Shown here piece after piece: positions 1 to 8,879 of a DNA stretch of 25,082 nucleotides. The translations under genes and the position numbers were made by a program. The stretch is taken from NCBI RefSeq assembly GCF_041956535.1, contig NW_027192195.1, positions 6,143-31,224 on the forward strand, read 5' to 3'. A model generated the notes under the pieces. That model did not search any database and was not told the origin of the DNA. It saw only the letters and a list, made by a program, of their open reading frames with translations. Each line of letters begins with the position of its first letter. The first letter of the stretch is position 1. The stretch comes from Calcarisporiella thermophila CBS 279.70. Taxonomy: Eukaryota; Calcarisporiellomycota.

Positions 1-545
1 TTATTTACAAGTTGGCATGGCTCCTGGCGGTAGTCACCTTTTCTAGAGTATCCGATCTAGCACGCATGGACCTTTAGTCGACCGCGGTTGGAGAAACAAT
101 GATGAAGGGGAAGATAATCGCTCCGAAGGAAACGAGAAGAAATCGGCGCACCATAAAACCCTTCCATGTCCATCGATTCCCAGACCCCAACCTCTGTCCA
201 GTAGAGTGCTTCATTGAATATAGGAGGCGCTGGCAAGAACAGGGTAAACTGCAACAAGGCTCAGAGGTATTCCTCTGCCCTGGAATCGCTTGCCCGGCGA
301 GGCCCGCAACGATTTCGCGATGGATCAAAACAATCTTTGCAATCGCCTCACCCGACGCAAGAGCCCATGACGCGCGGAAAACAGGGGCCACCCTCGCTCT
401 ACGAAGGTTCAATGTAGACACAGTGGTTGCAATAGGGAATTGGTCTTCCACCACTACCTTCGACCTATACTACCGCAGGGATAGAGCGGTAAATGCCGAT
501 ATCTCGGGCGCGCTTCTCTCCTTAGGACTCGAGGAAGCGCGCTAG
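1..545 (+). pseudogene. Tyrosine recombinase C-terminal region of a YR mobile element, broken
   Basis: One frame (codons from position 3) reads as the catalytic half of a tyrosine recombinase running in from the window edge. It has a first catalytic arginine in FSRVSDLARM (codon 45-47), an in-frame TAG at 75-77, then an open stretch from the ATG at 99 with the HxxR box (AHDARKTG), the NWSS tryptophan in place of the second histidine, and the nucleophile tyrosine region FDLYYRR, ending at 545. The R..HxxR..W..Y order is that of eukaryotic YR elements (DIRS/Ngaro retroelements or Cryptons), which cut and rejoin DNA through a phosphotyrosine intermediate. No reverse transcriptase is in view, so the class is undecided. 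The internal stop suggests a dead copy. The hairpin repeat begins 13 bp after the stop codon and may be the element's own terminal structure. Confidence 0.75.
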
Positions 546-558
546 GGCCCTCTGGATC

Positions 559-667
559 ATCGTGAAGCATGGACTGCTGACGTAGTCCGCATTCTATTTT
601 AGCACTAAGCCTAGCGTATGCGACGGCTTAGTATAAATGGAATAGGCAGTCAGCAGTCCATGCTTCA
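559..667. repeat. Hairpin-forming terminal-repeat or MITE-like element, full copy
   Basis: The outer ends form an inverted repeat: 559-581 matches the reverse complement of 648-670 at 22 of 23 positions. An inner 7-bp stem (CTAAGCC/GGCTTAG) lies in the middle. GGATC flanks both sides (554-558 and 668-672) and may be a target-site duplication, although it overlaps the inverted-repeat end. There is no coding capacity. It could be a non-autonomous MITE or the terminal repeat of the neighbouring recombinase element. Confidence 0.6.
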
Positions 668-690
668 GGATCCCACCCCTCAATGTATTA

Positions 691-862
691 TTTTGATTTT
701 GTTGCACCTATTTTTCTTTTTCTTTTTTATTTTTCTTATATCTCCCCACCCCTCTTCTCGGGAGGGCCAAGGAGTTGCACTTGGGAAACGACAGCTTTTT
801 ATACTCTTGATTTATTCTCAGATTTTTTCTTTATTTTTCTTTAAATTTCTTTAATTTTCTAT
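691..862. repeat. T-rich low-complexity tract
   Basis: Mostly T-runs with interspersed C, lying between the two hairpin copies. A 78-codon open frame crosses it but its composition is low-complexity, so I do not call a gene. Confidence 0.6.
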
Positions 863-909
863 GCAAATTCTCTGGAAGTAGCTCATTTGTCCAATAAAAC
901 GGCCTCATT

Positions 910-985
910 ATCGTGAAGCATGGACTGCTGACTGCCTATTCCATTTATACTAAGCCGTCGCATACGCTAGGCTTAGTGCTAAAAT
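910..985. repeat. Second, truncated inverted copy of the hairpin element
   Basis: 915-985 is a perfect 71-bp reverse complement of 596-666. 910-932 is also a direct repeat of 559-581. Homology stops at about 985, so this copy lacks the other half. Together the two copies make large inverted repeats around a T-rich spacer of about 240 bp. Confidence 0.75.
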
Positions 986-1698
986 AATATTAAGATAATA
1001 ATAGTAGTAATCTTTTCATTTGATTTTTACCAGAATTTTACATATATTTTACAGAGCTCAAGTTAGACATGATTTATATACTTCCAGGTTCAGTTTGTCG
1101 AGGGTAATGTGTTAAAATTCTTTTTATACACAAAGAATATTTGTTGGCCCATTTTTATCCATCCTACACACCTATCCAGCGCTTCTACGCGGATAAATCC
1201 AATCGTGCTAGGCATATCGAAATTTTTTAGATCAAATTTATCTTTATACCAGTCCCTCGACCAGCGCACTAACACCAACATGAGAACTTTCTCCTGAAAT
1301 TTTTAATGGAAATAAAACTATAATAATCAATGATTTTATGAGTGACAAAATTTCAAATAATATCATAAGACTTATAGTATATTACCTATTCATATTGTAC
1401 ATATGAGCGATTGAATAACATTTGAGCTTACCTCCACCTCAGCATAGCATTCCTTCTCTACCATCACCTCTGGCCAATTGTGGAACTTGCTGGCACGTCA
1501 TTTACAAGGCCATTGTATCGGAATAGATTGCGTCTTATCGAGTTTTTCTACCCCCACGTTTTCCTTTCTCTATCCCATGATTTTCTTTGGTGGATTGCTC
1601 TCTTGTCGGCGTCGTTCACATCAGGGTTATTTGTTGACGTGATCTGTGCAGGCTAAGCTCTCTTATTCAAACTTAGGTTATATCATTTAGATATGGCG
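986..1698. other. AT-rich interval without a recognised gene
   Basis: Nothing recognised. A 63-codon minus-strand frame at 1090-1281 has no family signature that I can see. The part adjoining 1699 is probably decayed downstream sequence of the Gag-bearing retroelement, but I could not identify protease, reverse transcriptase or integrase motifs in it. Confidence 0.4.
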
Positions 1699-2451
1699 TT
1701 ACTCTCTGCAATTGTAGCATTTTCCGAATCTTTGGAACTTTTGCTTTTGCCTGAAATTCGTTGTTCTTTTACGAGAAACGTTATTGTGTTCCATCGACAT
1801 CGTACCATTATCGTCTTCTGCATTCTGACTACATCCTTCGCTTTTATCAGTGTATGATGAAAGAGTCTTGCCCCAATTGATAGCAGCGTCATAAGAAACC
1901 GCTAATTTAATGGCCTCTTCAAGGGATTTCGGCAATCCCGCGATGACTTGTGTCCTCACTCTGGGTTTTAATCCGTTGATGAACATAGTCATTGTCATTA
2001 TATCACCGAAGGAATCCAGTTGTCCAAGGATGATGCGGAACTGGAAGACATAATCCTGAATGCTTTTAGTTTGTCGAAGCATCTTCAATTGATTACATAG
2101 GGACATTTGGTAATCAGCACGTTCGAAAGCCGCAATAAGTTTGTTGCCAAAAGCTTGCCATTCTTTTGGTGTATCTTTCATCAACTTGTTTGATTGATAC
2201 CACTGTTGAGCGGTGTCTCTCAAGTACGATGCAGCTGTTGCGACCCTCCGTTGATCGGGGATTCCCATCGCTTCGAATATTGTGTCAACTTGCCGAACCC
2301 AACTTCGCGCATTCTCCCCATCTCGACCATGGAACAGTGGCAAAGGAATTGAGATAAAACCTTCTTTGGAATTTTGCAAAGTATTTGAAACTATCTTCTC
2401 AATAAGGGTAGCCAGCTGCTTTAGGATGTCTTCGAGAGAGTTTTGATCCAT
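1699..2451 (-). pseudogene. Ty3/gypsy-type retrotransposon Gag, truncated in its zinc knuckle
   Basis: A 250-residue frame with the features of fungal LTR-retrotransposon Gag: a short N-terminal helix, then IPLPLFHGRDGENARSWV and AATAASYLRDTAQQWY-like text typical of the Retrotrans_gag fold (about residues 35-90), a FINGLKPRVRTQV stretch, a basic region, and finally CYNC, the first half of a CCHC zinc knuckle. The frame ends at TAA (1699-1701) directly after CYNCRE. The same frame continues past the stop to a histidine at the expected CX2CX4H spacing, so the stop is a later nonsense mutation and not the true C-terminus. Gag normally packages the element RNA. No pol is recognised downstream (lower coordinates). 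The start is the first ATG of the frame, MDQNSLEDIL. Confidence 0.85.
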
Positions 2452-3183
2452 TGTATCTTATCTTCGCTGTTGATAACACGTAATAAAATAAATAAACGAT
2501 TTTTCTTAGTCGTCACTAGCAGAATGTAGTGGTCAAGACTCGACTCACAAGAAAATCCAAGTTATCTTTATTACAGTGGAAGTTCGATTAATTTATACAC
2601 AATGATAACTACATTACAAGGGTTACCCTTGTAATATCCCGAGGTTCAAGTGGCAAAAATTTTACAACTATTAGATAAATGAATCGTTTCTGGCTCATTT
2701 TCCCATATGCCCACTTTGCTCACTTAATTGAATCAGACCATTTCACATTCATTCAATAAGAATCAGTATCAATAACAGTTCTAAGGAACTGCTACACGTA
2801 TTTATAATTTAAGAGAACAACGTTGTGGCTAATGGCTCTGACAGAGTGGCTATGATACAAATAAGGTTATGAAACAAGATAAAGGTTGAGATTGGTCAGC
2901 ATAAAGAATGTCGTGGTGTCCTGTGTAAATCCACAATAGAATGTATCTTCTTACAAAAATATTCTTACAAACATATACTGTATATAAATAAAAATGTAAA
3001 CGTAAATATGATGCGCTCATAAATTGCGAGGCTGTTGGAGCTATATATCGCTTCTCTCATTTTGGCAGGTACTAATTGATTAACCTTTTTTTTTCAGAGT
3101 TGATGGAAAATAAAACATCTGAATTAGTGTATCTTATAGCAAATCAATAGAAGGGTTGTATTGAAAATGAATTGGAGTTCTAT
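2452..3183. other. Probable 5' part of the Gag retroelement and 3' flank of the microexon gene
   Basis: No gene seen. On the minus strand it is the leader upstream of Gag. It holds candidate core-promoter text (TATAAAT near 2590 and TATAAATAC near 2795) and a TAATAAAG near 2570, as expected inside an LTR, but there is no second LTR in the window to define the ends. 2613-2635 is a perfect palindrome with 11-bp arms around one central base. The part nearest 3184 is the 3' untranslated side of the microexon gene; I see no clear AATAAA there. Confidence 0.35.
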
Positions 3184-6100
3184 TTACCTACCTATTAAAA
3201 ATGATCAAATGGCGCAAATGAGAAATAGATCCCATTTGTATCTAGCAAAATGAATTGGCTTAGTTACAGGCTAATAAATTTAAATGAATGGTATGAATGA
3301 GTATATTCCATCAGTATTCAGTAGAATGGATGCAATTAGTATGAAAAAGAGTTTTACTTACTGCCTATTAGTGTTAATGGAATGGCACAGATGTGGAATA
3401 TGTTCCATCAGAATTCAATAGAATGGACGCACTTATTGTAGAACAGGGTGCCACTTACGGACTATTCGAGATAAGCAAATGGCATATACGAGGAATATAT
3501 TCCATTAGCATTCAACTCATTGACAGCGTGGAGTGTGTAATGGTGCGCTACTTACAGACTATTCAAGATAAGTGGGTGGCAGATGGATAGCAGAGAGATA
3601 TGTTTCATCAGTATTCAGTAGAAAGGATTCCATTAGCATTTAATTCATGGACTGCGTTGACGTGTGGAATAGAGTACTACTCACGGGCTATTCAAGTTAA
3701 ACGAATGGCACAAATGAGGCATATATTCAATTAGCATTCAATACATTGGCTGCGTTGAGTGTGGGATAGAGAGTTACTTACAGTCTATTAGAGATAAGCG
3801 AATGGTACAAACGGGGAAGATATTCCATTAGCATGCTATACATCGAATGCGTTGAGTGTGGGAGGGATAGCTACTTACTGACTATTCAAGATAAGCGAAT
3901 AGCACAAATGAGAGATATATTCCATTAGCATTCAACACATTGATTGCGATGGGTGTGGAATGGAATGTTACTTACTGGCTATTCGAGATAATCGGATGAC
4001 ACATATGAGAAATATGCTCCATCAGTATTCAGTAGAATGAATGCTATGTTAGTATGAAATGGAGTGCTCCTTACGTCCTATTCAATATAAGCAAATGGCA
4101 CAAATAAGAAATACGTTCCATCAGTATTCGGTAGAAAGGATGAAATTAGTGTGGAATGAAGTGTTACCGCCTATTAGGGATAAGCAGGTGACAGAAATGA
4201 GAAATATGTTCCATCAGAGTTCAATAGAATGGATGCACTTAATGTGGAAAAGAGTGCTACTTACCAACTATTCAAGATAAGCGAATAGCACGGATGAGAA
4301 ATATATTCAATTCAACACATTGGCTGCGATGAATGTGGAAAAGGGCGCTACTTACGGACTATTCAAGGTAAGTGGACGGCACAATTGAGAAATATGCTCC
4401 ATTAGTACTCAGTATATAGGATGCATTTAGCGTGGAAAAGAGTACTACTTACTGGCTATTCAAAATAAGCGAATGGCACAAACGAGGTATATATTCCATT
4501 AGTATTCAATACATTGACCGCGTTGAGCATTGAATGTGTGCTACTTACAGCCTATTATATATTAGCAAATGGCACAAATGAGGCATATATTCCATTAGCA
4601 TTCAGTACTTTTAATTAGTTGAGTGTGGAATGGAAAGCTACTTACCAACTATTTAAGATAAGCGAATGGAACAAATGAGGCATATATTCTCTTAGCATTC
4701 AATACACTGAATGCATTGAGTTTGGAATGAGCGCTACTTACCAACTATTTAAGATAAGCGAATGGCACAAATGAGAGATATATTCCATTAGCATTCAATA
4801 CACTGAATGCATTGAGTGTGGAAAGGTGGGCGACTTACCAGCTATTCAGGATAAACAAATGGCATAAATGAGACATATATTCAATTAGAATTCAATACAT
4901 TGACTGCGTTGAGTGTGGAATAGAGCGCTACTTACGGACTGTTCAAGATAAGCAAATGGCATATGAGGAATATATTCCATCAGTGTTCAGTATAATGAAT
5001 GCATTTAGTATAGAATCGAGCGCTACTTACCAACTATTCAAGATAATCAAATGGCACAAAAAATAAGTGTCTTCCATTAGTGTTCAATTGAAAAGATGAA
5101 ATTAGCGTGGAATGGAGTATTACCGCCTATTAAGGATAAATAGATGGCATAAATGAGGGATATATTCTATCAGTATTTAGCAGAATGGATGCACTTTGTG
5201 TGGAATCGAGTGCTACTTACCGACTATTCAAGTGAATGGCACAAATGAAAAATATATTCCATTAGCATTCAATTTATTGACTACGTTGAGCGTGGAATGG
5301 AGAGCCACTTACGGACTGTTCAAAATAAGCGGATGGCACAAATATATGTGACATATATTCAATTTAGCATTAACACTTTGAGCGCATTGAATGCGGAGTG
5401 GAGTGTTACTTACTTGCTATTCAAGATAAACAAATGGCACAAATGAGACATATATTCACATATATTCAAACCATTAGCATTCAATAAATTGAATGCGTTG
5501 TGAAATGAGTGCTACTTACAGCCTATTAGATATAAACGAATGGCACAAGTGGGGAAAATGTTCAAATCAGCATTCGGTACATTGAATGCGTTGGGTATGG
5601 AATGGAGATCCACTTACCGACTATTCAAGTTAAGCAAATGGCACATATGAGGAATATATTCCATCAGAATTCAGTAGAAATGATGTATTATGAGTATTAC
5701 TTACGGGCTATTCAAGATAAACGAATGGTACAAATGAGACATATATCCAATTAGCATCCTATACATCAATTGCGTTGAATGTGGAATGGAGCGATACTTA
5801 CATCCTGTCAGAGATAAGCGAACGGCACAAACGAGAAATATATTCGATTAGCATTCAATACATCGACTGCGTTGAGTGTGAAATGGAGAGCTACTTACCG
5901 ACTATTTAAGCAAAGCAAACGGCACATATAAGGAATTTACTCCATTAGCATCCAATACATCGACTTTGTTGAGTGTGGAATGGAGTGTTACTTACCGACT
6001 ATTCGAGATAAATGAATGGCACAAATAGGGAATATATTCCATTAACATCCAATACATTGGCTGCGTTGAATGTGGAATAGAAGGCTACTTACGGTCTATT

Positions 6101-8879
6101 CAAGATAAACGAATGGAATAAATAAGAAATGTATTCCGTTAGCATTCAATCCATTGACTGCGTGGAGTGTGTAATGGTGTATTACTTACTGCCTATTGGG
6201 GATAAACAAATTGCACAAATGAGAAATATATTCCATTGGCACTCAATCCATTGACTGCAACGATTGTGGAGAGCCACTTACCGACTATTCAAGGAAAATG
6301 AATGGCACAGAAGAGAAATATATTCCGTTAGCGTTCTATACATTGATTGCGCTGAGGGTGAAGTGGCGTGTTACTTACCAACTATCCAAGATAAACAAAT
6401 TGTCGTCGATGTGGAGTAGATTCCATTAGCTTCCAATTCATTGATTGCGCTGAACGTGGAATGGAGAGCTACTTACGGCCTATTAGAGATAGGCATATGG
6501 AACAAATGGAAAATTTATTCTATTAGCATCCAGCAGCATAGATGCGCTTAGTGAGAAGTGGCATGCTACTTACCGGCTATTAGAGGCAAGCGAGTGGCAC
6601 AATTGAGGAATATATTCCTTTAGCATTCAACCCATTGACTGTGCTGAGTGTGAAATAAAGCGCTACTTACGGTCTATTCATGATAAACGAAATGTACAAA
6701 TAGGAAATATATTCCTTTAGCATTCAAATCATTGATTGCGTTAAGTGAGAAATGGAATACTACTCACTGCCTATTGGTAATAAAAGAATGGCACAAATGT
6801 GAAATATATCTCATTAGCATCCAACAGAATGAGTGTGCATAAAGGTGAAATGTAGTGCTACTTACATTCTATTCAAGGTAACCAGATGACACCAGTGCAA
6901 AGTACACTCCATTAGCATTTAATAAAAGGACCGCGCTGAACATAGAATGGAATACTACTTACGGGCTTGATAAGATAAAAGAAAGGTACCAATGAGGAAT
7001 ATATTCCATTAGCATCCAACAGAATGAATGTGCTTAATCGAGATCAGAGTGCTACTTACGGACTATTTAAGAGAAAAGAATAGCACCAGTGAGAAAAAAA
7101 GTTTCATTAGCATTAAGTAAGATAGAAGTACTTAATGTGGTATAGAGTGTTACTTACCGCCTATTAGAGATAGATGAATGGCACAAATAGGAGTGAGAAA
7201 TAATATTCTATTAATTTTCAATACATTGACCACGCTGAATGTGAAATGGATTGCTACTTACGGTCTACTCAAGATAAACAAATGGCACAAATGAGAAACA
7301 AGCTCCATTAGTAGTCTGGACACTGACTGTATATAGTGTGTAGCACAGTGCTACTTACCGTCTATTAGAGACAAGTGGATGGAACAAGCAAGAAGAGCAT
7401 ACCATTAGCATCCAATTGGCCAACCGTAGCAATGATTTAAAGTGACAACCTTTACCGGCTATTAAAGATAAAAGTGTGACAAATATATAAGACACGCTCC
7501 ATCAGAATATATAAGGATTGCTACTATCATAGTAGAATGCGATTATACTTACGAGCTTGTTAAGATAAACGAGTGGCACAAATAGGAAATATTTTAGCAC
7601 TCTGTGGAATGAAAATGTGCACAAAATAGTATTGCTCACGTTCTATAAAAAAATGAATGGGATATATGAGAAATATATTCCATTATCATTCAGCAAAATG
7701 GATGCACTTAGCGTAGCATGGGGTGATACTTACTGGCTGTTTGAGCTAAGCGATTGACACGCATGGGAAATATTTTCCATTAACATCCAGCAGAATGGAT
7801 GGGATTAGTGTGGAGTGGAGGGTTACTTACGGGCTTGTTAAGATAAACGAGTGACACCAATGCGAAATATATTCCATTAGCATTTTATGCATTGACTGCA
7901 TTGAATGTGAAATGGATTGCTACTTACGGTCTACTCGAGATAAACAAATGGCACAAATGAGAAACAAGCTCCATTAATAGTCTGGACACTGACTGCATAT
8001 AGTGAGGAGCGCAGTGCTACTTACCGTCTATTAGAGACAAGTGAATGGAACAAGCAAGAAGAGCATACCATTAGCATCCAATTGGCCAGCCGTAGCTATG
8101 ATTTAAACTGACAACCTTTACCGGCTATAAAAAATCAAAGCGTAGCAAAAATATGAGACATGACCCATCTGAATATACTAGGATTGCTACTATCATAGTG
8201 CAGTGTGGTGATACTTACTGTCTAATTAATGTGAACCAATAGTGTAAATGAATTGGAGTACATCCCATTAACGATTAACGTGATTGCGTCTTTATAATGT
8301 ATAAAGTACATACCGCCTATTTAAAGTAAACAAATGACAGGGATTGCCCAAACGCCTCCTTAGCAATCAATAGTAGACATTTTCATCTTGAAAAATTGAA
8401 ACTCACGCTCTTTTGACGGCAATGATACGCGCAAAATTATGGGCAAAAATTAGCATCAAAGTATGAATGGATGAAAAGGTGTCATGATAGTTACTTTCTA
8501 TATGCAATGGGTGACACGGTTAGTAGCAGTAGAATACATCTAAATTAATTGATAAAATGGTTCATGTCTAGTCAACTAGGGGCTACTTACCAACTGATTC
8601 ATTGGCACAATTGCAGAGGGAAAATGAGGTGAAGTCATCCGTTAGTTCTCAATTTAATAACTGCTCACGCGTAATAACAATACATACAGGCTAATTGTGC
8701 GAATGAATTTTGGACGTAGAATGCAAGTTAATCGCGGTGGAATATTAGGCAGCAATGGATCTCGAAATACCTGGCTCTTGTATCATTTCAGCCTCGAGTT
8801 TGGGGATGATGCTAGCCGTTGCAAGCTGCTGGATTGCGCAAACAACCACGATACTGACCGTCAATTTGACAAGCTGCAT
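3184..8879 (-). CDS. Secreted 95-residue precursor peptide encoded by 59 exons, 57 of them exactly 3 nt
   Basis: Exon 1 (8771-8879, 109 nt) starts at the first ATG after a TATA box. It encodes a textbook signal peptide (MQLVKLTVSIVVVCAIQQLA, likely cut after ATA at residue 22) and ends in phase 1 at CCAG|GTATTT. Then come 57 exons of 3 nt at a mostly 97-bp spacing, and a last exon (3184-3191) giving Cys-Arg-stop. Joined, they give 96 codons with no internal stop. The product has a dibasic KR at residues 40-41, an acidic, proline-rich stretch, PQCNPG with Cys57, a Gly/Val/Leu-rich hydrophobic segment (GSLGSILGVV) and the end SLFRTCR with Cys94. The predicted mature part is about 54 residues with one possible disulfide. 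I recognise no family. All 58 introns are GT-AG, 76-126 nt, and fill 95% of the gene. 42 of the 57 middle exon bases, which are codon third positions, are C. The exon map is seen in sequence; expression and splicing are inferred. Confidence 0.9.
3192..8690 (-). repeat. Tandem array of about 97-bp intron-like units separated by 3-nt exons
   Basis: Degenerate units of about 97 bp (31 of 56 inter-exon distances are exactly 97). The best conserved blocks on the minus strand are the donor GTAAGT, an AATGCTAATG block carrying a CTAAT branch-like site, and the acceptor AATAG. A second subfamily has TACTGATGG at the branch block, giving CTGAT, which still fits CTRAY. Towards the high-coordinate end (8220-8690) the body of the unit has diverged almost beyond recognition, yet AG, three bases, GT persists. 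Fifty-seven intervals separate AG from GT by exactly three bases. On the plus strand this looks like a satellite or minisatellite. Confidence 0.95.
7240..8215 (-). repeat. Block duplication inside the array (666-bp offset)
   Basis: About 310 bp at 7240-7550 recur at 7906-8215 with high identity in introns and exons alike. The shared exons are at 7262/7928, 7359/8025 and 7456/8122, each pair 666 bp apart, with identical triplets (ACC, ACG, CCG on the minus strand). In the peptide this duplicates a proline-Asp-Asp motif. It is a recent exon-plus-intron duplication compared with the rest of the array. Confidence 0.85.

Noticed and set aside
618-854. 78-codon plus-strand frame between the hairpin copies
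   Set aside because: Phe/Leu runs come from T-rich low-complexity DNA, and it starts inside the hairpin repeat.
3393-4280. Plus-strand open frames inside the array (3393-3590, 4059-4280)
   Set aside because: They run across several repeat units on the strand opposite to the gene and have no coding signature.
3192-8690. Centromeric or other non-coding satellite array
   Set aside because: Unit body divergence with exact retention of AG, three bases and GT, in frame with a signal-peptide exon and a terminal stop, is not explained by a neutral satellite.
3192-8690. CRISPR-like array (regular repeats with variable bases between)
   Set aside because: The variable part is 3 nt, the repeats are degenerate and about 94 bp, and the genome is fungal.
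3268-8690. Reading the microexons in phase 0 as a Pro/Ser/Thr/Ala-rich linker
   Set aside because: It is also stop-free, but exon 1 ends in phase 1 and offers no alternative GT donor that would give phase 0. Phase 1 explains the C bias as wobble bases and ends at a stop right after the last acceptor.
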